34,958 nt of DNA, taken from positions 1 to 34,958 of IMG/VR virus record IMGVR_UViG_3300035670_000750, one strand, 5' to 3'. The DNA comes from a virus. The translations under genes were made by a program, and so were the position numbers. The notes below the pieces were generated by a model. The model searched no databases. It was not told where the DNA came from and was given only the letters and a program-made list of their open reading frames with translations. Positions 1 to 8,245 of the stretch are shown piece by piece; positions within the stretch are counted from its first letter, which is position 1, and each line of letters opens with the position of its first letter.

Positions 1-16
1 AGGAAGGTTAGAAGTG

Positions 17-304
17 ATGATTGAGATTAAGAAGATTTGGAACGATTGCCTTGACGAAGATTTTTCGGAAATGGGTGATCCGCGCCGTTGGTCCTTCGGT
101 GGTGGTGGCGGTAAGTCCGCTCCCCCGCCACCCCCGCCGCCGCCCCCGCCGCCGACTGTTGAAGACCCGGCTGTTAAGGAAGCTTCGGACGAACAGCGCC
201 GCCGTATCCGACTGGCAAGCACGAATGAGAATACCATTCTGACCAGCACGGAAGGCGACACCACCAATCCGAACCTGAAGAAGAAGACCCTCTTGGGCGA
301 ATAA
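17..304 (+). CDS. Small Gly/Pro-rich virion-region protein
   Basis: 95 residues. The N-terminus is acidic and is followed by a GGGGGK segment (about residues 28-33), eleven consecutive prolines (about 36-46) and a basic stretch with ASTNENTILTS and a KKTLLG end. A similar layout (Gly run, Pro run, Arg-rich helix, TILT, K-T-L-L-G end) is, from memory, common in small proteins next to podovirus portal genes. Its function is not established; it may be a minor head or tail part. The ATG at 17 is preferred over GTG at 14 because AGGAAGG at 1-7 sits about 9 bases upstream. The start overlaps the end of the upstream acetyltransferase gene (stop at 22-24, the same bases as 34841-34843), so the two are probably translationally coupled. 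The C-rich proline codons are where the contig is broken. Confidence 0.8.
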   Translation: MIEIKKIWNDCLDEDFSEMGDPRRWSFGGGGGKSAPPPPPPPPPPPTVEDPAVKEASDEQRRRIRLASTNENTILTSTEGDTTNPNLKKKTLLGE

Positions 305-358
305 GGCCCAAGGGGGAACCCTTCCATTTGAAGAACGATATTTGTTTTAGGTGATTGT

Positions 359-2020
359 ATGGACGGAAAAGAACTTTGTGAACTCGCTGCGCAGTTGGAA
401 GCAGAGAGGAAGCCTATTGAGGAAACGTTGCAGGAGTGTTCCGATTATCTTGGAGCAATGCCTATCAACATCACGCGCCCAGCCAACAGCCTAAAGCGTG
501 GCGTGGACCTAAAGGACAACACCGGCATTATCGCATCTGAGCAATTGGCTCACGCGCTCAAGGGTGGTGTGACGAATCCGGCAACCAAGTGGATCAGCTA
601 TGAATCCACGGATTACGCTTTGCGTAACAACTGGAACGTTCAGCGTTGGTATGAAGAGTGTGCCGAAATCACTATGTACCATCTGAACCAATCCAACTTC
701 TATGATGCTATTGGTCCTTACTACAACGAGATTGTTGATTACGGTACGTCAGCCGTTTTGGTGGAGGAAGGAAAGGAAGAGATTGGTGAGGATATTCTTA
801 TCTTCAAGCCGCGCTCTATCTCGGAACTCTTCATTGCAGAAAACCACCGTGGGCAGATTGACACGGTTGTTCGCAAGGCGCGTATGACGGCACGCCAAGC
901 CTACGGTAAGTTTGGCCCTGCAACCTCCGAAGCGATTATGAAGGTCTACAAGAAGAAGCCTTATGAGTTCGTTGAGGTGTACCACATCGTTATGCCGCGT
1001 AAGGATTGGGTTCCGTCTAAGCGTCAGAACCCGAAGCATCGTGAGTTTGCCTCCTATTATGTTTGTCAGAAGGACAAGGTGATTATGGAGGAATCTGGAT
1101 ACGATGAGTTTCCGATTCCGGTTGGCCGTTGGGGCAGGATTCCCGGCTTCGTGTACGGCTATTCCCCAGGGATGCAGAACCTTCCCCTGTGTAAGTACCT
1201 GAACAGCGTCCGCACTGTGGAGCTAATGGGCAAACAGATGATGCTTGCCCCGCCTATGGTGGTTTCGGATGACAGCTTGCTTTCTCCCCCGTCCTTCAAG
1301 CCGTTCTCGGTGATGACTAAGCGCGCCGGTAGGGAAAGCCCGTCCTTCCTGACGCCGCCCATCGTCGCCCAGGCTGGACCGCAGGAAAGCGAATTCCTCC
1401 GCAGGCAGATTAAGGACGGTTTCTATAATGACATCATTATGATGCAGGATGTTCATTACAATCGTACTGCCACTGAGGTTGAGCAAAAGACGTATGAACG
1501 TCAAACCATTCTGTCATCTGTTATTTCGCAGATGCAGGCGGATTTCTTTGAGCCGTTGGTTGCGCGTGTGTTCAACATTCTGTTCCGCGCGAAGAAGTTC
1601 CCACCAATGCCGAAGGAGTTGCTGACCCAGGACGGAAAGCCGAACAGCAACTTCCGCGTTGTGTGGAAGTCTCCGCTTTCCCGTAAGTTTGAAGAGCATA
1701 ACATCAACGCCATTATTGGAACGATGGATGTTCTTTCTATGCTGGCTCAGTTCCAAATCCCTGTTTTGGACCGCCTCAACATTGATGAGTTGGTGAAAGA
1801 GGTTTCTCAGATCAAGGGTATGCCTAAGCGTTTGCTCTACAGCGATTATGAAATGGCTCAGAAGCGTAAGCAGCAGCAAGCCGCGCAGAATGAGCAAATG
1901 GAATTGATGAAGACGCAGCAAGTTATGGAAGTTGCCGACAAGGCCGCAGACGTTGAAAGCAAGACGGATGGAACGTCCGGTCCTGTAAACGCGATTATGC
2001 AGCAGTTGGCGGGTAAATAA
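359..2020 (+). CDS. Portal (head-tail connector) protein, T7 gp8-like
   Basis: 553 residues, close to the 536 of T7 gp8. The portal is a dodecameric ring at one capsid vertex through which DNA is packaged and ejected, and on which the T7-type tail is built. The N-terminal third reads as the head-to-tail connector family: an early helix (ELCELAAQLEAERKP), then a segment with LKGGVTNPATKW, and a region where a tryptophan/tyrosine-rich helix precedes YNEIVDYGTSAV. The C-terminus is Gln/Met-rich (about residues 500-545), typical of the flexible portal tail. The start is ATG after AGGTG. The gene is followed four bases later by the next gene, and it stands before scaffold and capsid, the usual T7 order. 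Confidence 0.93.
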   Translation: MDGKELCELAAQLEAERKPIEETLQECSDYLGAMPINITRPANSLKRGVDLKDNTGIIASEQLAHALKGGVTNPATKWISYESTDYALRNNWNVQRWYEECAEITMYHLNQSNFYDAIGPYYNEIVDYGTSAVLVEEGKEEIGEDILIFKPRSISELFIAENHRGQIDTVVRKARMTARQAYGKFGPATSEAIMKVYKKKPYEFVEVYHIVMPRKDWVPSKRQNPKHREFASYYVCQKDKVIMEESGYDEFPIPVGRWGRIPGFVYGYSPGMQNLPLCKYLNSVRTVELMGKQMMLAPPMVVSDDSLLSPPSFKPFSVMTKRAGRESPSFLTPPIVAQAGPQESEFLRRQIKDGFYNDIIMMQDVHYNRTATEVEQKTYERQTILSSVISQMQADFFEPLVARVFNILFRAKKFPPMPKELLTQDGKPNSNFRVVWKSPLSRKFEEHNINAIIGTMDVLSMLAQFQIPVLDRLNIDELVKEVSQIKGMPKRLLYSDYEMAQKRKQQQAAQNEQMELMKTQQVMEVADKAADVESKTDGTSGPVNAIMQQLAGK

Positions 2021-2024
2021 ACAT

Positions 2025-2306
2025 ATGGATGAGATTGATAAAACAAAATCAGCATTGATTGACCAGTGGCACGCATTCAACGACACCTTCAACTCCGAGA
2101 GTGGGAAGAAGGTGTTGGATGCGCTGGAACGTGAATGCCATTGGACAGAAACAACGATGCACGAAATTCCTCACTACGTCTATGCGTTGGAAGGAAAGCG
2201 TTCGGTGCTTCTCTACATCAAGGGAATCTTGGCGGATACGCCGGATAAGATCACGGAACGATATGAAGCCGTTAAGGCAATGAACAATATTCAACAGGAG
2301 TTTTAA
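2025..2306 (+). CDS. Hypothetical protein between portal and scaffold
   Basis: 93 residues, charged and probably helical, with no motif I recognise. It lies between the portal stop (2020) and the scaffold start (2309), leaving 4 and 2 bases, so it is in the same operon and probably works in head assembly. There is no Shine-Dalgarno sequence before the ATG; instead TAAATA (2014-2019) overlaps the portal stop codon and ends 5 bases before the start. Translation may depend on coupling with the portal, or the start may be leaderless if TAAATA is a promoter -10 element. Either is inference. Confidence 0.75.
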   Translation: MDEIDKTKSALIDQWHAFNDTFNSESGKKVLDALERECHWTETTMHEIPHYVYALEGKRSVLLYIKGILADTPDKITERYEAVKAMNNIQQEF

Positions 2307-2308
2307 GT

Positions 2309-3208
2309 ATGGATGATGTTAGTAACGTTGGGGTAGCGGCACCGGAAACGGGTGTTGCCCAACCGGCATCAAATGATGTTGCCGCGTCTGCTACCCAGGA
2401 AAGCACGGCAACCCAAGCCCAGGTTCAGAAGGCAACCCTTCTGTCCAGCAAGGAACCGAACACGAAATGGTTTGAAGACCTTTCGGACGAATTCAAATCC
2501 TCCCCGATGCTCAAGGGTCTACAGGGCAAGGACATTAACGACCTTGCGAAATCCTATATGAGCGCGGTTCAGAAGATGGGGGAGAAGGCTTCCCTTCCTG
2601 GCGAGGGCGCTACCCCGGAACAGTGGAACGAAGTTTGGCAGAAGCTTGGAAAGCCTGCGGACAAGAGTGGGTATGAGTTCAAGGCCCCCGAAGGCGTGAT
2701 CTTGGATGAGGCGCAGTTTGAAGCGTTCAAGGATGTGGCCTTTGACGCCAACTTGACCAAGGACCAAGCCGCCACCCTGGCGGAATGGAAGGTCAAGGAA
2801 GACCTCAAGGCGATCCAGGCCGCGAATGAGCGTTTGGAAGCCTGGAAGGAAGCCAAGGGCGCGAAGGTGCAAACCATCGTGTCTGACGCCACCAAGGCTA
2901 TTGAAGCCTTCGTTCCTGACGTGGAGTTGCGCGCCTATCTGGCACAGAACTACGGCGGTGAACCTGCCTTCCTTGAAATGATGGCAAGCATTGGCCGCGC
3001 TATGACGGAACCCACAGTGGATGACCGTGGCGGCTCCGGTTCCTTGTCTCCCCAGGATGCGCAGTCCGAGATTCAGCGCATTATGTATGAGGCAAAGAAG
3101 GAAGGAAGCAAGCATCCAATCTACAACAAGCTTCATCCTGAACACCAGAACGCGCTTAAGCGTTGGAATGAATTGAATAATATCATCAATTCAGCCTCTT
3201 CCCGATAA
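2309..3208 (+). CDS. Capsid assembly scaffolding protein, T7 gp9-like
   Basis: 299 residues (T7 gp9 is 307). The protein has a low-complexity Ala/Thr/Gln/Val-rich N-terminus (about residues 1-50), acidic central helices and a C-terminal helical segment (KHPIYNKLHPEHQNALKRW), as in podovirus scaffolds that bind the capsid protein through their C-terminus. It contains FKAPEG near residue 125, seen in many phage scaffold or assembly proteins. The start ATG follows AGGAG by about 8 bases. Position between portal and major capsid protein supports the call. It should act inside the procapsid and leave before packaging. The stop TAA lies within an ATAAATA motif. Confidence 0.85.
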   Translation: MDDVSNVGVAAPETGVAQPASNDVAASATQESTATQAQVQKATLLSSKEPNTKWFEDLSDEFKSSPMLKGLQGKDINDLAKSYMSAVQKMGEKASLPGEGATPEQWNEVWQKLGKPADKSGYEFKAPEGVILDEAQFEAFKDVAFDANLTKDQAATLAEWKVKEDLKAIQAANERLEAWKEAKGAKVQTIVSDATKAIEAFVPDVELRAYLAQNYGGEPAFLEMMASIGRAMTEPTVDDRGGSGSLSPQDAQSEIQRIMYEAKKEGSKHPIYNKLHPEHQNALKRWNELNNIINSASSR

Positions 3209-3223
3209 ATAGGGGAAGAAGCA

Positions 3224-3424
3224 ATGGATAAGCGTTTGCTTGCATTGGAAGTTTTGAAGCTGGTCGTAACCAGCGGAAGTGAAATGGTTAAAGGTTCACC
3301 ACTTAAAACCGCCCAAGAGTGGTTTGAGTGGTGCGCCACCAAGGAGGGAATTGTTCCCTCCGAGGATGCCGGTAAGGAAATTCCCTCCAAGCCAGCATCA
3401 AACAAAAACAAACAGCAGGGATAA
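3224..3424 (+). CDS. Small hypothetical protein between scaffold and capsid
   Basis: 66 residues. The N-terminal half is a predicted helix (RLLALEVLKLVVTSG), followed by LKTAQEWFEWCATKEG and a Lys/Asn/Pro-rich tail. No family recognised. The start ATG follows a purine-rich ribosome site (GGGGAAGAAG). Position suggests a head-assembly role, but nothing in the sequence proves it. Confidence 0.7.
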   Translation: MDKRLLALEVLKLVVTSGSEMVKGSPLKTAQEWFEWCATKEGIVPSEDAGKEIPSKPASNKNKQQG

Positions 3425-3597
3425 CGACACACGGCATAACCGTGTGTTGCCCTGTCCGAAGTCAAAGGTAAGGACCGCGTAAAACACTGCGTTATGTTGT
3501 TAGGTTTGCCCACAAGGAACTCATTTTAGTTCCGCGAAATGTGGGGTAGCGAACCGATGCTAATAAAGACAACAGCCTATTTTATAAGGAGTTTATT
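3425..3597 (+). promoter_or_regulatory. Structured gene-free leader of the capsid gene
   Basis: A 173-base gap with no gene. It holds a perfect 7-bp hairpin (CACACGG / CCGTGTG, about 3428-3446) and a two-part stem at about 3509-3545, in which CCCACA pairs with TGTGGG around an inner GGAAC / GTTCC. It ends in TAAGGAG before the capsid ATG. It could act as an mRNA-stability or processing element for the most highly expressed gene. No clear -35/-10 pair was seen. Confidence 0.45.
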
Positions 3598-4473
3598 ATG
3601 GCTGAGAATGTATTTTGGACAAACCAATATACGAACAACATTATGTTGGCATCACAGCAGCTTCAAGGCGTGGTGCGCGGCAATGTTCGTGAAGAAACGT
3701 TCGTTGGTGAGCGTGAGTTTTTTGATTACTACGGTGAATCTACCGCTGTAGAACTGGCTACCCGCTATGCGGATACCCCGAATATCGCCCAGGATTACAA
3801 CCGCCGTTCCGTGACCACCACTCCGCTGGTTTGGTCCACGCTGGTTGATCGTCAGGATAAGGTTCGTATGTTGGCCGATCCTAACTCTTCCCTGGTTGCG
3901 ACTGGTGCGGCTGCGATTGCCCGTAAGGTTGATGATGTGATTATCGCTGCGGCTCTCGGTACTGCCTACGGCGGTAAGGATGGCACCACGGCTTATACGT
4001 TTGACCCAAATCAGACTGTTGCCGTTGACTATGTTCACACTGGTTCTGCGGTGAATTCTAATCTGACTGTGCCGAAGATTGTTGAGGCTCAGTATCTTAT
4101 GGATAGCAAGAACGTTGATCCGTCTATTCCGCGTTTCATCGTTGCTCACCCGTCTCAGAAGAAGTCTCTCCTGAATACCACTCAGGTTACTTCCTCTGAT
4201 TACAACACGGTTAAGGCTCTGGTGAACGGTGAAATCAACACCTTCAACGGCTTCACCTTCATTTGGTCCACCCGCGTTCCTCTGGAATCCGGCAACCGTG
4301 CGGCTTTCGCGTTCGCACAGGATGGCCTTCTGTTGGGTCTGCGTGATGGTCTGTTCGGTGCGATCACTGAACGTGAAGACAAGAACTATGCTACGCAGAT
4401 TTATTTCCGCGTTGAAGCTGGTGCTGTCCGTATGGAAGAGGCTAAGGTTGTGAAGATTCTTTGCGCTGAATAA
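3598..4473 (+). CDS. Major capsid protein
   Basis: 291 residues. The protein begins MAENVFWTNQYTNN and carries the pattern of the P22/podovirus-type phage capsid family: an early segment with QGVVRGNV and EREFFDYYGES, then RRSVTTTPLVWSTLVDRQDK, DDVIIAAALGTAYGGKDG near residue 120, and a basic C-terminal VRMEEAKVVKILC. It should form the icosahedral shell with an HK97 fold. It is shorter than T7 gp10A (345) and has no obvious Ig-like extension. The start follows a strong TAAGGAG, and the gene is closed by a 15-bp-stem terminator. Confidence 0.93.
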   Translation: MAENVFWTNQYTNNIMLASQQLQGVVRGNVREETFVGEREFFDYYGESTAVELATRYADTPNIAQDYNRRSVTTTPLVWSTLVDRQDKVRMLADPNSSLVATGAAAIARKVDDVIIAAALGTAYGGKDGTTAYTFDPNQTVAVDYVHTGSAVNSNLTVPKIVEAQYLMDSKNVDPSIPRFIVAHPSQKKSLLNTTQVTSSDYNTVKALVNGEINTFNGFTFIWSTRVPLESGNRAAFAFAQDGLLLGLRDGLFGAITEREDKNYATQIYFRVEAGAVRMEEAKVVKILCAE

Positions 4474-4504
4474 GTGTGAAGTGTCGTTTACGACTTAGAA
4501 GAAT

Positions 4505-4538
4505 AAATAGGGATGGGGAGTGTTCCCCATCCCTATTT
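4505..4538 (+). terminator. Rho-independent terminator after the capsid gene
   Basis: Perfect 15-bp stem (4505-4519 with 4524-4538) around a GTGT loop, followed by TGTTTTG. The left arm begins inside an ATAAATA motif. It probably lets capsid mRNA dominate over the downstream tail genes by partial termination, like the terminator after T7 gene 10. Confidence 0.85.
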
Positions 4539-4555
4539 TGTTTTGAGGTGTTTGA

Positions 4556-5119
4556 ATGGCGAGTAAGGTTGATATTTGTAATCGCGCATTGGACTTGATT
4601 GGGGCGGAACGTATCACTTCGCTGAATGAGGATAGTAAGTCCGGTAAGTTGTGCCTTCGTAACTATGATAAGTCCCGTGATGCCGTGTTGGAGGCTCACG
4701 ATTGGTCAAGCTGTGTGAAGCGCACCACCCTTGCGCCGCTCGCGGAAGCGCCTGAGTTTCAGTATGCCAATCAGTTTCAATTGCCGTCTGATTGTATCCG
4801 TGTGTTGGAAGCATATAGCGCAACGTCCTTGCCGGAGAAGGAAGGCCGTCGCCTCCTGTCCGATGACAACGCCATCAATCTTAAATACGTGGCGCGTGTG
4901 GACGATCCGAACGAATACGATCCGGCCTTGCGGGAGTTGATTGCGTATAAGTTGGCGGCTGATATTTGCTTCGCCATCACCAACAACTCTTCAATGACAC
5001 AGTATATGGCGAACGAATACCGCGTTCAATTGGCGGAAACCCGTTCCATTGATTCGGCGCAGGCCCGCACAGACAAGACCTATATTAGTTCGTCCGGTAT
5101 TTTTAACGTAATTCTTTAA
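4556..5119 (+). CDS. Head-to-tail adaptor (tail tubular protein A), T7 gp11-like
   Basis: 187 residues (T7 gp11 is 196). It opens with SKVDICNRALDLIGAERITSL, then LRNYDKSRDAVLEAHDWSSCVKRTTLA, the typical N-terminal pattern of podovirus adaptors (short helix, D-A-V-L-x-x-H/Y-D/P-W, then R-x-x-L). A QLPSDCIRVLEAY segment follows near residue 75. It should form the ring joining portal and nozzle. The start ATG follows GAGGTG. It is followed directly by the nozzle gene. Confidence 0.88.
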   Translation: MASKVDICNRALDLIGAERITSLNEDSKSGKLCLRNYDKSRDAVLEAHDWSSCVKRTTLAPLAEAPEFQYANQFQLPSDCIRVLEAYSATSLPEKEGRRLLSDDNAINLKYVARVDDPNEYDPALRELIAYKLAADICFAITNNSSMTQYMANEYRVQLAETRSIDSAQARTDKTYISSSGIFNVIL

Positions 5120-5128
5120 GGTGTTTTG

Positions 5129-7129
5129 ATGCCACGTATTCAGAAAATCCAAAACAGCCTAACGGGCGGTGAAATCTCTAACCGTATGTTTGGCCGTACC
5201 GATCTAACGCAGTACGGCAATTCTGTTGAGACAATGGAGAACTTCGCCATTTGGGTTGAGGGCGGTTCGTTTCGTCGCCCAGGAACCAAGATGGTTGCAG
5301 CGGTTAAGGATGCGTCTAAGAAGGCAATCTTGATCCCGTTCAAGTTCAATACGGAACAGGCTTATATGTTGGAGTTTGGGCACTTGTATATGCGTGTCTA
5401 TAAGGATCGTGGACAGGTGTTTAATGCGAGTAACGCAGTTTATGAATGCGTGTCTCCTTACAGTGAAAGCGATTTGCCGAATATCAAGTATGTTCAGAGT
5501 GCAGACGTTATGTATTTCGTTGACGGAAAACATATTGTTTGGCGTTTGGAACGAACGGGTCATTCCGCGTGGTCCTTCGCCAGTGCGGAACCGAATGGTC
5601 CGTATATGGATCAGAACGACACTGACACCACGCTTACCCCGTCCGCTACCAGTGGCAACGGCATTAGCATTTCCGCATCTTCCAACCTGTTCGCGTCAAC
5701 GGACGTTGGGCGCTTGGTCACGATCAAGCATTCCAACACCTGGGGATATGCGAAGATCACGGCTTATGGCTCCCCCACCAGTGTAACGGCTGACGTTGTG
5801 AAGAGCTTCGGCGCGATCACGGGGGAAAAGGCGTGGAAGCTTGGTGCCTTCTATGGGGAGAATCAGCCTCGCGCTATTGGCGTGTTTGATTCCCGCCTCT
5901 GGCTGGCGGGCACGAAGAAGAAGCCCAACACCCTGTATGGTTCCAAAACCAACCAGTGGGAAGACTTCTCTGTATCCAGCCCGGTTGTGGATACCGACGC
6001 CCTGAACCTTGCCATCAATGACGGACAGGTTAACGCAATCCGTTGGTTGGAAATGCACAAGGGTGCGTTGTTCGCGGGTGTGTCTGACGGCAACCACCGC
6101 ATTTATTCTTCCGATAAGGCTTCCTCTATCACCTCAAAGACTGCGGTTAGAGAGAAGATTCAGACGGAAGGATCGTCAACGGTACAGGGTAGGCAGATTG
6201 GTGACGCTATCGTGTTCTTGCAGGATGGCGGCAGGCAGATTTTGGAATTGGCATATGAATACACCACTGATGGTTGGCGTTCTCCGAACCTGAACCTGTT
6301 GGCGCGTCACATCACCAAGCGTTATCCAATTACCGCTATGGCCTATCAGCGCCGCCCGGATGGTATCGTTTGGTTCCTGCGTGAAGATGGTGTGTTGGTA
6401 GGCATCACGTATAAGCGTGAAGAAAAGGTTGTTGGTGTTCATCGTCATATCATCGGCGGATGCAATGCGAAAGTTGAGGCCATCGCAACTTTGCCTTCAC
6501 CGGATAACGCCCGTGATGATCTTTGGATGATTGTGTCTCGCACTATTGATGGCGAGACAAAGAAGTATGTTGAGTATCTGACTTCCTATGAAGAGTTTTA
6601 CGATCAGGAAGATTGCTTCTATGTGGATAGTGGATTGACCTACGAAGGCACGCCTAAGACCGTCATCACTGGCTTGGAACACCTCAAGGGGGAAACGGTT
6701 TCCATCCTGGCTGATGGTGCCGTGGTGCCCAATCAGGTTGTCACCAGTGATGGGAAGATCACGCTACCCCGTGCGGCTTCCAAGGTTCACGTTGGCTTGC
6801 CCTATGTGTCCAAACTCAAGACCCTTCGCATTGAGGCTGGTCAGGCTGCGGGCACGGCACAGGGCAAGATGAAGCGCATTGATACGGTGATCTTGCGCGT
6901 TGTGGATAGCCTTGGCGGTAAGGTGGGCACCGACAAGAGCCAAGAACAGATTGTGTGCCGTTCCACGGCAACCCCGCTTGGACAGGCCCCCGCCCTAATT
7001 AGCGATGATGTTAAGGTTCAGTTTGATGGTGGTTGGGATGATGACGGTCAAGTGGTCATTATTCAGGATCAGCCGCTTCCTATGAACATCACTGCGATTA
7101 TCACCCGTGTTAATACGAGTGAGTCCTAA
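5129..7129 (+). CDS. Tail nozzle (tail tubular protein B), T7 gp12-like
   Basis: 666 residues (T7 gp12 is 794). The N-terminal pattern is characteristic: QNSLTGGEISNRMFGRTDLTQYGNS, then ENFAIWVEGGSFRRPGTKMV, then the beta-rich IPFKFNTEQAYMLEFGHLYMRVYKD. Proteins of this family form the hexameric end of the short tail, bind the fibres and gate the DNA. I use ATG 5129 rather than the TTG just before it, because AAGGTG at 5118-5123 is then well spaced. The stop TAA overlaps the next ATG by one base. Confidence 0.92.
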   Translation: MPRIQKIQNSLTGGEISNRMFGRTDLTQYGNSVETMENFAIWVEGGSFRRPGTKMVAAVKDASKKAILIPFKFNTEQAYMLEFGHLYMRVYKDRGQVFNASNAVYECVSPYSESDLPNIKYVQSADVMYFVDGKHIVWRLERTGHSAWSFASAEPNGPYMDQNDTDTTLTPSATSGNGISISASSNLFASTDVGRLVTIKHSNTWGYAKITAYGSPTSVTADVVKSFGAITGEKAWKLGAFYGENQPRAIGVFDSRLWLAGTKKKPNTLYGSKTNQWEDFSVSSPVVDTDALNLAINDGQVNAIRWLEMHKGALFAGVSDGNHRIYSSDKASSITSKTAVREKIQTEGSSTVQGRQIGDAIVFLQDGGRQILELAYEYTTDGWRSPNLNLLARHITKRYPITAMAYQRRPDGIVWFLREDGVLVGITYKREEKVVGVHRHIIGGCNAKVEAIATLPSPDNARDDLWMIVSRTIDGETKKYVEYLTSYEEFYDQEDCFYVDSGLTYEGTPKTVITGLEHLKGETVSILADGAVVPNQVVTSDGKITLPRAASKVHVGLPYVSKLKTLRIEAGQAAGTAQGKMKRIDTVILRVVDSLGGKVGTDKSQEQIVCRSTATPLGQAPALISDDVKVQFDGGWDDDGQVVIIQDQPLPMNITAIITRVNTSES

Positions 7130-7566
7130 TGGAGTTCGTACATTTTAGGGCCGAACATATAAATACATTGAAGGTTGAAGGCCCGAACGTTGAGGAACTT
7201 CAATACATCCCCCGTGACGTGTATTGGCCGCTTATGGAGGCAGGATATGCGTTCACGGCGATGGATGGGGAGAAGGTGGTTGCCTGTTTCGGAATGGTTC
7301 CGTTGTACCGGAAGGTTGCGGAAATCTGGTTGGTGGTTGGAAGTGATGCAGAAAAGCACGCTATTTCAATCGTCAGGGAAATGAAGAGGCAGCGTGATTT
7401 CTTGATGGAACATTATGACGGATTGGTGGCCTACACGATTGCTGAATGTGAAAAGTCAAAAAGGTTTGTTCAGACGTGTGGATTTGAGCAGTGCGGAATG
7501 ATCCCGGTTTGGGGTAACGCAGCGAAACCATTCTACGTGTGGCAGTATAAGAAGGAAGGTGTTTAA
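7129..7566 (+). CDS. T7 gp13-like internal/assembly protein with GNAT-like fold
   Basis: 145 residues (T7 gp13 is 138). It carries the pattern seen in phage gp13-family proteins, which look like diverged N-acetyltransferases: a strand pair GYAFTAMDGEKVVACFGM, AEIWLVVGSDAE in place of the usual acetyl-CoA region, and a C-terminal FVQTCGFEQCGMIPVWG that matches the end of GNAT domains. The canonical Q/R-x-x-G-x-G/A loop is not visible, so enzyme activity is doubtful. In T7, gp13 is needed for assembly of internal proteins. It overlaps its neighbours by one base on each side (TAATG). Confidence 0.8.
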   Translation: MEFVHFRAEHINTLKVEGPNVEELQYIPRDVYWPLMEAGYAFTAMDGEKVVACFGMVPLYRKVAEIWLVVGSDAEKHAISIVREMKRQRDFLMEHYDGLVAYTIAECEKSKRFVQTCGFEQCGMIPVWGNAAKPFYVWQYKKEGV

Positions 7567-8225
7567 TGGCAGCAGCAGCTTTGCCCTTGGCTTTGGGTGC
7601 CGCTACAGGTGGCGTGGCATATTTGGGTTTTGGTGCAACGGCAATGACCGCGCTTGCGATGGGTGCCGGTGTTGCCGGTGCCGTTGGATCAGTCCAGGCA
7701 GGCTATCAGCAGCAAGCCCTTATGGAATACAACGCCAAGGTTTCTGAGAACAACGCCCAGGCGGCGATTATGCGCGCACGCTATGAGGAACAGAGACAAC
7801 GCACCCTCACCAAGAAGTTCCTTGGAAGGATGGAAGCCGCCCAGGCTAACACCGGCTTTGCTCCCGGTGGTTCCCTCTTGGAAGATTTGGCGGATGCGGC
7901 TGGACAGGCGGAACTTGATGCCTTGGCGATCCGCTGGAACGGCGACGTTGAGTATAACCGCCATATGAGCGAAGCCGCTGTTTCCAGGTGGCAGGGCAAG
8001 CTTTATGCGCAACAGGGTTGGGTGAAGGCCGGTCAATCGCTTCTGATGAGCGCAGCCGCAGCAAGCGCCCCCGGTGCCTTTGGCGCGGAAGCTGGCGCGG
8101 GTGGACATTCCGCCTTTGGTGAATGGGTTCCGGTATCCGGTATGGAAGGAGCTTCCAGCCTTCACGCATCTTCTCAGAGTTGGGCGCAGTACGGTTCTAA
8201 CGTCACTGTTTCGCCTCTCCCGTAA
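7566..8225 (+). CDS. Internal virion (ejection) protein, T7 gp14-like
   Basis: 219 residues (T7 gp14 is 196). The first 45 residues are hydrophobic and Ala/Gly-rich (LALGAATGGVAYLGF, then AGVAGAVGSVQAG). Then follow a helix with YNAKVSENNAQAAIMRARYEEQRQRTLTKKFLGRM and the segment ANTGFAPGGSLLEDLADAAGQAELDALAIRWNGD. This is the common pattern of small podovirus ejection proteins that leave the head and make the outer-membrane pore. The start overlaps the previous stop (TAATG). Confidence 0.87.
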   Translation: MAAAALPLALGAATGGVAYLGFGATAMTALAMGAGVAGAVGSVQAGYQQQALMEYNAKVSENNAQAAIMRARYEEQRQRTLTKKFLGRMEAAQANTGFAPGGSLLEDLADAAGQAELDALAIRWNGDVEYNRHMSEAAVSRWQGKLYAQQGWVKAGQSLLMSAAAASAPGAFGAEAGAGGHSAFGEWVPVSGMEGASSLHASSQSWAQYGSNVTVSPLP

Positions 8226-8245
8226 TTCGTTAAGGAGTTTAGTTA

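Noticed and set aside
2519-3145. A 208-codon - strand frame inside the scaffold gene
   Set aside because: It is antisense to a well-supported scaffold gene and has no ribosome site or family.
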